Assembly: GCF_965363235.1 (NCBI RefSeq) | Contig: NC_134838.1 | Coordinates: forward strand, 17,950,441-18,014,440 | DNA from: Mytilus galloprovincialis | Lineage: Eukaryota > Mollusca > Bivalvia > Mytilida > Mytilidae | Length of the DNA stretch: 64,000 bases | Direction of reading: 5' to 3' | Shown: piece after piece, positions 1-12,013 of the stretch | Layout: every line of letters begins with the position of its first letter | How positions within the stretch are numbered: the first letter of the stretch is position 1 | The notes under the pieces: model-generated | The model's database searches: none | What the model was told of the DNA's origin: nothing | Seen by the model: the letters and a program-made list of their open reading frames with translations, nothing else | Made by a program: the position numbers and the translations under genes

Positions 1-360
1 ACTTATTTATGATTTTAACTTTGACTTTTCACCTAATTCCAATATCAACAGTTTTAAAACAACAGACCATGGTAATTTAAAAAAAATAAGAATATTTTCC
101 GTATCAAGTTAGTTATATCGACACGCAATTACGACTACATCGGTTACTGTAGTTTTGTTTCTTTGTGGTTTATAGACATATCGTTTTTATTAATCGGGAA
201 AGAAGACAAAATGGCGGAGCGCAGAGAATTGATACTCTAAATTTAAAATCGATGGTGATTGCTTATCTAGCGGAATAAAACTTTAATATTTATGAATTTG
301 AGCATTTTTATACAGAATGAACATAATATCAATTTTTGATTTTTTTGCGAAGTTTCCCTT

Positions 361-377
361 TAAGGGGCACTTGCTAT

Positions 378-443
<66 letters not shown>

Positions 444-770
444 TAAAATATGACCCACCCCAAAATTATTTTTTTTATTAATATTAAAAGATCATTTAGA
501 AGTGAAATAATAATTCGCTTTTTTCTGCCAGTAGGTTCCATTTTGTTAAAATTAGTTCAAAGTAAGAAACACCAATGATGAATAATTCCGGCGACCTCAT
601 TGAATCCAATGGGACCTCCAACTTATCTTTTATGCGTGTTCATTTTTTTAATGGATTTAAACAGACCTAGAAAATATCAATTGCACGAGTTCGTTATCTA
701 CTTGTATGTATATCTATATTTTATGTTTATATCGGTTATATGACCGTCGGCAGTGTTCGGAGGTCAAATA
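361..770 (+). repeat. Interspersed repeat, copy 1, carrying an (AT)n tract
   Basis: This segment has a diverged copy in reverse orientation at about 33885-34580. Shared landmarks in order are GGGGCACTTGCTATGAGAT, AGTGAAATAATAATTCGC, AAACAGACCTAGAAAA, TTGCACGAGTTCG and TTATATGACC. A pure AT dinucleotide run occupies about 379-440 in this copy only. The shared content suggests an interspersed element of about 0.5-0.7 kb. Its ends and family are not resolved, and no protein is encoded. Confidence 0.6.
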
Positions 771-2570
771 GATAATTAATTAGATGACTTCTAGACCGAA
801 ATACACACTAAACGATAATATATACTATCGATCCCATTTCTTGATAATTGTTTATTTTAGACTTTTTTTAATTTGGATATACGTTTTAGTATGTTGTAAA
901 TCAAATATGAGATTCTTGAGTCAAATCAGTAAACATGAATTTGTCGATAGAATGTCAAATTGGTCATTTCTTTATCGCGGGGAGGGAGTCATTGATTGTA
1001 TCAACGGTTTCAGAAAAATCAGAAAATTAGAGAACGAAATGCCTTTCCATTTCCTTTTCTTGGATGTTCACAAAAATGTGTATATTAGTTTATTTTTCGA
1101 TCAGACATGCATATGTTTAACAAAAAATGCAAACATAGTATTTTTTAAACTGACTGTTATTTATTGGAAGTTCGACATTAGTTGGGGATTTTACCGCTCG
1201 TAAATTTATCAGCTGCATGTATACTTAAAAAGGTAAAGTACTATACAAGATTCTCTTAGATATTAGTTTTAAAAATTGTATATAGCGATTCCCTTTTTTT
1301 TTATTTAAACTGCTGAAAAAATAAATTCTGATACTTAATAATATACTATTAAGGGACAGGCTCGGGCATTACAAGTGTGATGAATGCTGTATCCGGTTTT
1401 TCATAAAATAATCCAAGGGAGGAAGTTTTTATCTCTATGTCACATATTAGAAAATGTAGTAAGATTGAAAATGCAAACTTTCCACCTGAGACCAAATGAC
1501 AGAGATGAAAGCATGTTCCTATCTACAAAATCAATTATAACATAGGTAATACAAACGAAAAACAGATTAAACATGACATATAATGAGTTAAAAATACAAC
1601 CATTTAAACCATAATGTTTATTGTTTGTTGAAAAAGTACCAGAAACAGCATTATATCCATTGTGAAATAAGTTTTTGTGAGTTAAGTCCTCCTCGTAACT
1701 GATGTATAAGATTAAATATGAAAGTTATCCAAATGCAGGAGTCACCAATTAAGGTATCGTGCTAGACATACACTCAAACAAATACACATAGATGTACTAG
1801 TATATGTATAATTAAGCATTTTCAATTTACAATACTACAATAAACTATAATGTTCAAAAAGTATTATCAAGTCCTCCTCTTGCCTGACGCACATGACAAG
1901 AATACTAAGCAGTCACCCGCATGCAGGAATCACGATTGAAGACAGGTGCTCATACGTCATTGTAATCTATATAAAGCCAAGACGGCACATATAGTAACGA
2001 TTTCATCCGATTTTTTGTTCTATGATTAGATGACGATAACGCTACGCCTATACACAGACTAACACAGATCTATACCGAGATCTATACGTGGTGGTTTTCA
2101 CAAATAACAGACCATTTAAAACGGGCATGTTATGAAAGTAATATAAGATAATTATTAATTCTAAATAGTTCATGATTCCTATTTTGAATAATATTTGAAT
2201 CACGAAAACAATATTTCATTCATATTTCTGAACACGAAGATACTTTCGACATTCTTTATTGACCTTTATTAATTATTCCCTTCATTATATATGAAATCTG
2301 CTGAAAGTACATGGCGACATGTTATGTACAGCGTAAGACCATCCTCAACATTTCTATTTTCTTTAATCTTGCTTTCAGTAACTGCATGCGAATATTCTTT
2401 AATGTTAGCCCAGTTTTGTAAACTGATTTATACAATGGCATACAAATAACATTTCTCATTCTTTTAAATCAAAATCTCTGATTTTTGATACACCTTAAAA
2501 TGTTCAAAAGGTGAGATATTTGAGGACAGAAAAAAGACCTATATAATGGTTTACTTTTATAAATTGTTAT
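771..2570. other. Gene-less AT-rich stretch
   Basis: No convincing coding exon is visible. The 139-codon open frame at 784-1203 has AT-driven composition and no recognisable motif. Around 1975-2030 there is a short segment (AAGACGGCAC then TAGTAACGATTTC) that recurs in shortened form at 4970-5000, so at least part is interspersed repeat. A fragment of the mussel-type CTCATTGGCA core follows at 2575-2612 in reverse orientation. Confidence 0.5.
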
Positions 2571-2675
2571 TTGGATGGAGAGTTGTCTCATTGGCACTCA
2601 TACCACATTTTCCTATATCTAGTTATTTAAACAGGAGTTCATATAAAGTTTTACAATTTATTGTTATTTTATGAG

Positions 2676-4760
2676 TTTTTATACGACCGCAAAATTTGAA
2701 AAATTTTTCGTCGTATATTGCTATCACGTTGGCGTCGGCGTCGTCGTCGTCGTCGTCGTCGTCGTCCGAATACTTTTAGTTTTCGCACTCTAACTTTAGT
2801 AAAAGTGAATAGAAATCTATGAAATTTTAACATAAGGTTTATGACCACAAAAGGAAGGTTGGGATTGATTTTGGGAGTTTTGGTCCCAACATTTTAGGAA
2901 TAAGGGGCCAAAAAGGGCCCAAATAAGCATTTTCTTGGTTTTCGCACTATAACTTTAGTTTAAGTTAATAGAAATCTATGAAATTTTGACACAAGGTTTA
3001 TGACCACAAAAGAAAGGTTGGGATTGATTTTGGGAGTTTTGGTTCCAACAGTTTAGGAATAAGGGGCAAAAAAAGGGCCCAAATAAGCATTATTCTTGGT
3101 TTTCGCACAATAACTTTAGTTTAAGTAAATAGAAATCTATGAAATTAAAACACAAGGTTTATGACCATAAAAGGAAGGTTGGTATTGATTTTGGGAGTTT
3201 TGGTCCCAACAGTTTAGGAATAAAGGGCCCAAAGGGTCCAAATTAAACTTTGTTTGATTTCATCAAAAATTGAATAATTGGGGTTCTTTGGTATGCCGAA
3301 TCTAACTGTGTATGCAGATTCTTAATTTTTGGTCCCGTTTTCAAATTGGTCTACATTAAGGTCCAAAGGGTCCAAAATTAAACTTAGTTTGATTTTAACA
3401 AAAATTGAATCCTGGGGGTTGTTTGATATGCTGAATTTAGAAATGTACTTAGATTTTTAATTATTGGCCTAGTTTTCAAGTTGGTCCAAATGGGGGTCCA
3501 AAATTAAACTTTGTTCATCAAAAATTGAATAAATGGGTTCTTTGATATGCCAAATCTAACTGTGTATGTAGATTCTTAATTTTTGGTCCAGTTTTCAAAT
3601 GGTCTACATTAAGGTCCAAAGGGTCCAAAATTAAACTAAGTTTGATTTTAACAAAAATTAAATTCTTGGGCTTATTTGATATGCTTTATCTAAATATGTA
3701 CATTGATTTTTGATTATGGGCCCAGTTTTCAAGTTGGTCCAAATCAGGATTCCATATCAAGTATTGTGCAATAGCAAGAAATTTTCAATTGCACAGTATT
3801 GCACAATAGCAAGAAATATCTAATTGCACAATATTGTGCAATAGCAATTAATTTTCAATTGGAGTTATCTTTCTTTGTATAGAATAGAAGTTGATAATAT
3901 ATGTTGGAAATTTGCCAGACATGACTATGATGTCATTTTCTATTTTTATTTGCCAATAACTTTATGTAAATAACTTCATTGGAAATTTGCCAATATAAAA
4001 TGTTGCTGATGAAGCTTTTTTTCCTTATCTTATCTAAAATGTTTTTAGATAATGTATGTTGGACATTTGCCAGACATGACTATGATGTCATTTTCTATTT
4101 TTATTTGCCAATAACTTTATGTAAATAACTTCATTGGAAATTTGCCAATATAAAATGTTGCTGATGAAGTTTTTTTTATTGTTTTATACAATAAACAATG
4201 TATATTCACTTTTACTACCAACCAATCTTTACCATTCAGTGATAACAAGCACTTTATTTTACATTTTAATATTTTATGATGTATTTAAAAGAGTAGTTAT
4301 TGTTGCAAACTCCATTAGAAATTTGAATTGATATCAGTTTTGGAAAAAGGGAAACGGGGATGTGAAAAAAAAGGGGGGGGGTAAATTTTTCTCATTTCAG
4401 ATTTCATAAATAAAAAGAAAATTTCTTCAAACATTTTTTGAGAGGATTAATATTCAACAGCATAGTGAATTGCTCAAAGGCAAAAAAAATATTTTAAGTT
4501 CATTAGACCACATTCATTCTGTGTCAGAAACCTATGCTGTGTCAACTATTTAATTTTAGATTTAAAAAGTTTGAAGAAGAAATCTTTAATTGATTTGTAA
4601 AATCTTGACATTTGTTTTGTGTAAAAAAAAACATGTAATGTCAAAAATTTGATCACAATCCAAATTCAGAGCTGTATCACGCTTGAATGTTTTGTCCATA
4701 CTTGCCCCAACTGTTCAGGGTTCGACCTCTGCGGTCGTATAAAGCTGCGCCCTGCGGAGC
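2676..4760 (+). mobile_element. Non-autonomous element with TATACGACCGCA ends and internal tandem blocks
   Basis: The left end TATACGACCGCA (about 2680) is mirrored by TGCGGTCGTATA near 4731-4742, so the unit is bounded by short inverted repeats. A GTC/CGT trinucleotide run lies at about 2726-2766. Three tandem copies of a block of about 155 bp follow (about 2775-3240, marked by AAGGAAGGTTGGGATTGAT), then several copies of a block marked GGTCCAAAATTAAAC (3230-3720), then two copies of a 154-bp block marked TTTGCCAGACATGACTATG (3907 and 4061). No transposase is seen. Diverged fragments of the family recur near 19860-20000, 27465-27640 and 51890-52150. Confidence 0.7.
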
Positions 4761-5171
4761 ACCTGGTTGGAATTATTGTAGGCAGAGATGAAATAATTCA
4801 ATAAATCACGAAATAAAATATAGGTTACCGTGCGTTTGTTTGTGAAAAATGAGTCTCAAAATAACTGGATGTTTTACTCATTTTCCGAAATAGATTTTTT
4901 TTGCAACAAGATAATCAACATTCTAATTCAACGCTTTGACAAACTGAATATAATATTATTATAATCTACAAGACGGCACCATAGTAACGATTTCGGCTGA
5001 TTCCGTTTTATCTCGGCCTCTATAGTAAGTGTTCTACAACGAAGCTTTCAGTGCTTTTAACTAGTTTCTTAATTTAAATACTATCAAATAACTTATCCTA
5101 AAATATTGCAATAAAATATATGAAAATGGTGGAATTATCTTTTTTTTTTTTTGGAGTGTAAAAAAATCTTT

Positions 5172-6195
5172 GAATGTTTGATACATTACGTGCTTTTGAT
5201 GGTCCTTTTGATTCTTTCGACAGTTTTGACTTTTGTAATCTCTACACTACACTCCTACACAATCTAATCAAACAAAAGTTTTCCAATTTAATTAAATGGT
5301 CGTTTGGTAAAACCAAATGCAAATATATTTGCTGCAGTTCATTTAAAGCCTCCTTTTCTATGCTGATCGATTGCACCCCTTTAATAGCAGACTTGTTGTT
5401 GTACTGTTATGAATCCCAGCTTATGACCAAACTCAGTAAAGATCCATCTAAATTGCATTAAATTGATAAATTCAACAATACTTACCGTTATCCTGATGAT
5501 ATTGTTTCGTTAAATAATCAAGAATTTATTTATACTGCTGAAATTTACCCAAAGGAACTTACTTTTTGGAATTTTGGATCATCAATGCTCTTCAAATTTG
5601 TGCTTGTTTAGCTTTATAGATATTTTGATATGAGCGTCACTGATGAGTCTTATGTAGACGAAACGCGCGTCTGGCGTACTAAATTATAATCCTGGTACCT
5701 TTGATAACTATTTACATAAATCAAATTTTAACGGTAATATCTGACCATTCCTAGATTTAGATATTTCGACAAAGGGAACGATTTTTCGTTTCAAATTGTT
5801 TTCTTTTTCTTTTTGGATGGTGATGTTCCTTTGGCACCATCTTACAGTGTTTATATTTAAGTTCAATATACGCCTGTGTCTTTTGTGACGTTTTTTATTT
5901 TAACGAGTCTTGTTCTTGTTCGTAATCTATGTACTACTGGTAAATTATTCAGCGAGGGATTTCGTTACCACAAATTACTTAAGCCCTTTACTAAATTCTT
6001 CCATAAATATGTATAAAGATTTGATTTTGAAGTTTGGTTGCACCTGTAGAAAACTGATTTCAAACCGGAAAGCACATCCTCATTCTTATGGAAATGATTT
6101 TTACTGTGCCCAGAAATTTAGAGACGATCCTGGTAAACTTATCAATCCTTTAAATGAACTTGTTCTTTTAAAGGTTACCAATTCAACACTGTAAT
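5172..6195 (+). pseudogene. Decayed reverse transcriptase fragment, split by a repeat insertion
   Basis: The translation first gives IKQKFSNLIKWSF, then YCYESQLMTKLS, and, in another frame near 5480-5510, YRYPDDIVSLNN, which fits the YxDD active-site box of reverse transcriptases. After an interrupting repeat (5575-5715) the homology resumes with LDGDVPLAPSYSVYI and then GFRYHKLLKPFTKFFHK. These blocks recall a reverse-transcriptase family common in bivalve genomes (Penelope-like or a related lineage; lineage not settled). Frame changes and stops are frequent, so it is a fossil. There is no intact open frame over 100 codons. Confidence 0.6.
5575..5715 (+). repeat. Short interspersed repeat with GACGAAACGCGCGTCTGGCG core
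   Basis: The block runs from about GAATTTTGGATCATCAATGC through ATATGAGCGTCACTGATGAG to CCTGGTACCTTTGATAACTA. I recall this core as very abundant in mussel sequence. It sits inside the decayed reverse transcriptase at 5172-6195 and is probably a SINE-like or non-autonomous 3' tail. The assignment is from memory of the motif. Confidence 0.6.
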
Positions 6196-6275
6196 TAGAT
6201 CATTGTATATTGTTTTATTTGTATTAATATTGATTTTGTGATCAGTAAATTAAAAGCATTTTATTTTTACTTATA

Positions 6276-6372
6276 GATTATCATTGATCATCTCAACGAG
6301 ATTGATTTTTTCGCTTGAGCCAGGACGGCCGAAAGCGAGAAAGGCAATCGAGTTGAGATGACCAATGATAAT
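6276..6372. repeat. Near-perfect hairpin of about 42-bp arms
   Basis: The left arm begins AGATTATCATTGATCATCTC and the right arm ends with its near-exact reverse complement (GAGATGACCAATGATAATCT). The loop lies around GAGCCAGGACGGCC. A second, weaker inverted pair, ATCGCTATTTTA near 6380 and AATAGCGATAAT near 6546, suggests the hairpin is one part of a palindromic MITE-like element reaching to about 6560. Confidence 0.65.
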
Positions 6373-6954
6373 CTGTTTATCGCTATTTTACCTATGACGA
6401 CGTTGTCAATTTCATGTCAATTTCGTTAGCAACGCCACGTGCTTGCTTAGTTTCTAGCGATAATTTTCCATCTCAAGCGAGTAGCATGATATGAAAAATT
6501 ATCACAAAAATTATCACAAAAAAAGATCAGAGGAAAAATGCACGAAATAGCGATAATAAATATTATTGTGTTTTATATATATACACATTTATGGATCTAC
6601 AATCTGTCGATACATGTATCTTGGCATTGCACAAGGTCGTGTTTTTCTCGGACTGTTTTTGACGTCTTTACACTAAACTCATTTATTGGATGTTGGATGT
6701 ATACTGATTGATAATTTAGTCTTAGATACATCATTTTTTTTTAATTAGTTGTTAGTTGCTTTGAACTAGCTTTTATTAGCTGCGAGTACTCTAAGAACAG
6801 AACTTAGTGTCTTTTATTGTTGGGATAAACATATACCCGGACACAATTCCTCTGAGTTTTTGTTATATGTATTTCTATTTTTATCCTTCTGATGATCATG
6901 ATTACTCAGCATGAGTAAAGCCTTTTTCAACTGATTTTTTATAATTCGTTCTTA

Positions 6955-7310
6955 TGTTGTACTGTTATACCACTGTCCCAGGTTAGGGGCGGGTTGGGAT
7001 CCCGCTAACAAGTTTAACCCCGCCACATTCTATATGTATGTGCCTGTCCCAAGTCAGGAGCCTGTAATTCAGTGGTAGTCGTTTGTTGATGTGCTACTTA
7101 TTTGTTTTTCGTTCATTTATTGTACATAAATAAAGCTGTTGGTTTCTCGTTTAAATTTTTAAAATACATTTGTCATTTCGGGGACTTTTATAGCTGACTA
7201 TGTGGTATGGACTTTACTCATTGTTGAAGGCCGTATAGTTGTTAATTTCTGTTTAATTTGGTCTCTTGTTTAGAGTTGTCTCATTGGCAATCATACAACA
7301 ACTTCTTTTT
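6955..7310 (-). repeat. Mussel-type interspersed repeat, reverse copy
   Basis: It contains CCCAAGTCAGGAGCCTGTAA, ACTCATTGTTGAAGGCCGTA and TTGTCTCATTGGCAATCATA in order. The same order occurs, more or less complete, at 57370-57620 and 62465-62600, and in the opposite orientation at 46585-46880. It is a dispersed family without a visible intact protein. Confidence 0.65.
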
Positions 7311-7350
7311 TATATTATAAGTTACATTTCTGTCTTAATTGAATATAAGA

Positions 7351-7765
7351 AGATGGGATATGAGTGTCAATTAATGAGACCGAACTCTCCTTCCAAGTCA
7401 CAAGTTGTAAAAGTAAACAAATATAGGTCAAAGTACGGCATTCAATACGGAGCCTTTGCACACACCGAACCACAAAAAGTAAAATCACAAAAATACTGAA
7501 CTCCAAGGAAAATTCAAAAAGGAAAGTCCCCAATCAAATGGTAAAATCAAAAGTTCAAACACATCAAACGAATGGATAACAACTGTCCTATACCTGACTT
7601 GGTACAGGCATTTTCTAATGTAGAAAATGGTGGATTGAACCACAAGCTACAAGGGACCCACAAAAATAACCAGTGTAAAACACATTCAAATAGAAAAACC
7701 AACGGTCGTAATCTATATAAAAAAGAAGAAACGAGAAACACGTATGATTGAACACATATCAATAA
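7351..7765 (+). repeat. Mussel-type interspersed repeat, forward copy
   Basis: It starts AAGATGGGATATGAGTGTCA and runs through CCAAGTCACAAGTTGTAAAA, AGGTCAAAGTACGGC and TTCAAACACATCAAACGAAT. A shorter copy of the first half lies at 26107-26310. The small open frames on both strands here are repeat-derived, not genes. Confidence 0.6.
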
Positions 7766-8394
7766 ACACCAACCACTGAACTGATAGTTGCTGAATTAGG
7801 ACAGGTGACCGTGCAAACAAATGCAGCTGGAAACGTTTAAACAGACGCCAACCTTCATCCTCACATGAAACAATAGTGTAACATCACATTAAATAGCAAT
7901 TGAGATGGCTCAACTAAATCAATAGACATATTAACAAACTTTAACATTAATTACAACATTGATGCTATACATCCTTGGCTTTCAAATATCCGGCTTTGAG
8001 CGTTCCTGGTACATACAGAAAAGCGCTTCAGACGTATGCAATTTATAAAGTGATGTTTTCATGTTTTGTAGTACATAAAATAAAGGCCATTCTTTTTCCC
8101 TAGGTCGTGCATCAGACGGTTTATGATCTGTTGGATATGTACCGATTGATACTTTTGTCTGTGAGAACATCGTTTCTTTATTAGTTATTATTGGCTTTGA
8201 AAAAGGTTGTAGTAAAAATGACGTTGAACTCTGAGCTCGGTGTACTTTATTGGCAATCATACCACATCTTCTTTTTCATATTTATGTGTTTTGTCATATT
8301 TGTTATTTTATGCCTTTTTTTTCAATTCATGCCACCATGCTAAGTCAAGCCATTTTCAACAGATACTGATTACATCCAGTTTTGATTATATGTT

Positions 8395-9475
8395 GAGCTG
8401 TTACATGTCGCATGTCGATTATTCGATGTTTCCCCGATTTGTATTTACGTATGGAAAATATGTCGAATATGCGCTGTTTCTCCGACGAGTAATTAAGAAG
8501 GGAAGACTTGTCGTGGAAGCGATGTTTCCCTGACGAGTAATTTAGATGGAAAGACATGTCGTGGATGCAATGTTTCCCCGATGAGTAATAAAGAAGGGAT
8601 GACATGTCGAGGATGCGATGTTTCCCCGATGAGTAATAAAGAAGAGATGACATGATGTCGAGGATGCGATGTTTCCCCGATGAGTAATAAAGAAGGGATG
8701 ACATGATGTCGAGGATGCGATGTTTCCTTGGAGAGTTTTAAAAGAAGGATGACATGTCGAGGATGCGATGTTTCCCCGATGAGTAATAAAGAAGGGATGA
8801 CATGTCGAGGATGAGATGTTTCCCCGAAGTGTAATAAAGAAGGGATGACATGTCGAGGATGCGATGTTTCCCCGATGAGTAATAAAGAAGGGATGACATG
8901 TCGAGGATGAGATGTTTCCCCGAAGTGTAATAAAGAAGGGATGACATGTCGAGGATGCGATGTTTCCTTGGAGAGTTATTAAGAAGGATGACATGTCGAG
9001 GATGCGATGTTTCCTTGGAGAGTTATTAAGAAGGATGACATGTCGAGGATGCGATGTTTCCCCAATGAGTTATTAAGAAGGGATGACATGTCGAGGATGC
9101 GATTTTTCCCCGATGAGTAATAAAGAAGGGATGACATGTCGAGGATGAGATGTTTCCCCGAAGTGTAATAAAGAAGGGATGACATGTCGAGGATGCGATG
9201 TTTCCTTGGAGAGTTATTAAGAAGGATGACATGTCGAGGATGCGATGTTTCCTTGGAGAGTTATTAAGAAGGATGACATGTCGAGGATGCGATGTTTCCC
9301 CAATGAGTTATTAAGAAGGATGACATGTTGAGGATGCGATGTTTCCCCAATGAGTTATTAAGAAGGATGACATGTCGAGGATGCGATGTTTCCCCAATGA
9401 GTTATTAAGAAGGATGACATGTCGAGGATGCGATGTTTCCCCAATGAGTTATTAAGAAGAGATGGCATGTTAAAA
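8395..9475. repeat. 48-bp minisatellite, about 22 units, with higher-order structure
   Basis: Tandem units of 46-50 bp are built on GATGACATGTCGAGGATGCG followed by ATGTTTCCCCGATGAGTAAT and AAAGAAGG. Four unit variants can be told apart after TTTCC: A (CCGATGAGTAATAAAG), B (CCGAAGTGTAATAAAG with GATGAGATG), C (TTGGAGAGTTATTAAG) and D (CCAATGAGTTATTAAG). The order A-B-C-C-D occurs twice in a row (about 8850-9330) and is followed by more D units. Because 48 is a multiple of three, two minus-strand frames stay open over many units, one giving a 16-residue repeat. This is a repeat artefact unless transcription is shown. Confidence 0.9.
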
Positions 9476-9609
9476 ATAATCTGATTGCTATCATTTGATT
9501 ATCTGCATGTTATTTGATAACCTTCCAGTGACAAACATTTCATACATAGTCATGACAAGAACAATTCACCTTGAATAACGGTAAAGAAAACTTTATCCAA
9601 AGAATCTTT

Positions 9610-9618
9610 AAATAAAGA

Positions 9619-9690
<72 letters not shown>

Positions 9691-9728
9691 GATTATTATT
9701 ATTATTATTATTATTATTTAAATAAAGA

Positions 9729-9768
<40 letters not shown>

Positions 9769-9778
9769 TAAATAAAGA

Positions 9779-9844
<66 letters not shown>
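9610..9844. repeat. (ATT)n microsatellite seeded with AAATAAAGATA motifs
   Basis: Long ATT/TTA runs are interrupted three times by the same leader, AAATAAAGATATTATTATT, near 9611, 9718 and 9769. The same leader and tract form the 3' terminus of the non-LTR retrotransposon at 12014-14856. The field may therefore have grown from retrotransposon 3' tails. Confidence 0.85.
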
Positions 9845-9845
<1 letters not shown>

Positions 9846-10189
9846 TCTATTTCCACTTCACGAGCAATCGGCTTTAATATCACCTATTCAAACGGAATGT
9901 GACTGCGAACTTTTCACACAGCCAGGCAAACGTACTTGCCCGGAGAGTCGTATCCCCCAATATATTGACCTTCAGCATAGTACTTCCATGCTTTTACTAA
10001 TAAATATCAGCGATGCATCTAATCTTCAACTCAAAATAATTATTCGAACTGAACATCATAAAATTCGGAAAGAAATCTGCGTATATTTTGTGTGTGTTAA
10101 TATTTACAATATTTTGCTAAATTGTTAGCTTGATTGACTGCAAAACAGTATATATGCATTACTTTTATTGAAATACCAATAAACAAGAA

Positions 10190-10500
10190 TGTGTCCCCAG
10201 TACACGAATGCCCCACTCGCACTATCATTTTCTATGTTCAATGTACCGTGAAATTGGAGTAAACACTCTAATTTGGCATTAAAATTTGAAAGATCATATC
10301 ATAGGAAACATGTGTACAAAGTTTGAAGTCGATTGGACTTCAACTTCATCAAAAACTACCTTGACCAAAAACTTTAACCTGAAGCGGGACAGACGGACGA
10401 ACAGACGGACGGTACGACGAAAGGACGGACGAACGGACGAACGGACGCACAGACCAGAAAACATAATGCCCCTCTACTATCGTAGGTGGGGCATAAAAAA
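10190..10500 (+). repeat. Interspersed repeat with GTGTCCCCAGTACACG end, copy 1
   Basis: It begins AAGAATGTGTCCCCAGTACA and ends CTATCGTAGGTGGGGCATAA, with a (GACG/GAAC)-type tetranucleotide run at about 10385-10450. A second copy in reverse orientation is at about 60785-61250. The open frames on both strands here (about 87 and 60 codons) recur in the other copy and come from the repeat, not from a gene. Confidence 0.75.
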
Positions 10501-10554
10501 AACTGCATTGAATCCATCTAATCTTAAACAAATTTTATTCAAATTCTAATATGA

Positions 10555-11990
10555 CGTGCTTTTTTCGCTTTATGAATAAAACCATGCACTTAATCCAATA
10601 AAATATTTTTGCACATTCGTATACATGTATTGACTACTGCAGAATAATGAATTTTATCAAATTGGCATGCATTTAATATATTTCATAAAGTTAAAACACT
10701 TCCAAACTCTTTTAAAAATGATGCACATGTTGTTACTATAGTGCCTAACAAGATTTTGTGAGGTAGACGAAATTGACTTTAAAACGATCGTATTGACTTT
10801 TGATGTGCAGAAATAGGCAGATCGGACATATTTTGACTTTAGTTACTTACTTCTTAAGTTTGGGATTAATTGTAATCAACATATTCCAATGAGACTGAAA
10901 AATGCTTTTTTTTATTATGATAAATAATAATTTTACCTGCCGTAGTCGTGCGTAAAATATATTTCGGTATTTCTCTTACGAAAATGACTTGTTTAATGGA
11001 ACAAAACGTATTATTTGTAAACTTTCTCTTTACTCTTCACAATAGGCTTTTAAAAAATAACCTTTCCAACTGTATATTACAAAAATTTTGTGAAAATCGA
11101 ATAAGTGGCAATTCTTACCTTTCTTACCTTAACTTTCATTGATAAAACATAATATTGACTCGTCCAGTGTCCAGTTTGAAGGTCATTTTAGTTACCGGTC
11201 ACATTCATGCACGTTCTAATTAATCAATAGTCATGTATGAAAAGCATAAACAAGTTTGAAGGTAAACTAATAACAACTTAATCCAATCAAATTGCCTACG
11301 ACTCAATAACAATGACCAGTCCACATCATAAAAATGTATAGGGGTAAACTGGGTAGGGAGAAAATGTCAGATATATTAAGTTCATTATTTTGCAATAACG
11401 AGTAAAAATTTGTTAACCGATAGATTTGTTATAATTTCATAATCATGTCGTTATGTATTGGTATAGTTTTTGGATCTTTCATTAGCGTATTTAAGGCTGT
11501 AGAAAGTTTGGCCTTCAAAAGTCAACATAATCATTGACTTTATAAAGAAAATTCGCCTTTTTAAAACATTGAATGTTTCACAAATAATACGCGACAACAA
11601 AGCAAAATCATTTCTTAAAACACTGCAAAAAAAATAATTCTGATTGATGCAGTGGCATTGTCATAAATTGCACTGGAGTGAACATAGGTACATCAAACGT
11701 CGAATTCCCTCACACAATGTTATCACACACTAATTCATTTATTATGACTGTAATGCGACGCATTCCGAAATTGACATATTTGACCTAGATACGACAACCG
11801 TTCATGCTGGCTGTTCAAAAACTCCTCCCTCTGAAAAAATCACAGTGCCAGCCGTTTGCTTCTTTAAAAACAAAAAGGGAGGTTCATTGAAGAGCCTACA
11901 CAATCGCTTTGACCTTATACACATCGGACATAGAAATTACCTTAATTGTCCTAATCAGAATCGAAATGATTGATGCAAGCTATACTTTAT
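10555..11990. other. Gene-less stretch between a repeat and a retrotransposon
   Basis: No exon with convincing coding character is visible on either strand. The last few hundred bases may include degraded 5' sequence of the following non-LTR element, since reading KKGGSLKSLHNRFDLIHIGH is possible near 11870-11930, but no endonuclease motif is clear there. Confidence 0.4.
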
Positions 11991-12013
11991 TGTAGTTTTA
12001 ACATGGGTTTTTA

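Noticed and set aside
784..1203. 139-codon open frame near the left end
   Set aside because: AT-driven composition, no motif, no splice context and no neighbouring exon; most likely chance.
8345..9232. Repetitive proteins on the minus strand of the 48-bp minisatellite
   Set aside because: Two different frames are open only because the unit length is a multiple of three; there is no start context or non-repeat coding sequence.
10286..10549. 87-codon frame with RRTNRRTVRRKDGRTDERT
   Set aside because: It comes from a tetranucleotide run in a dispersed repeat and recurs in the reverse copy at 60748-60960.
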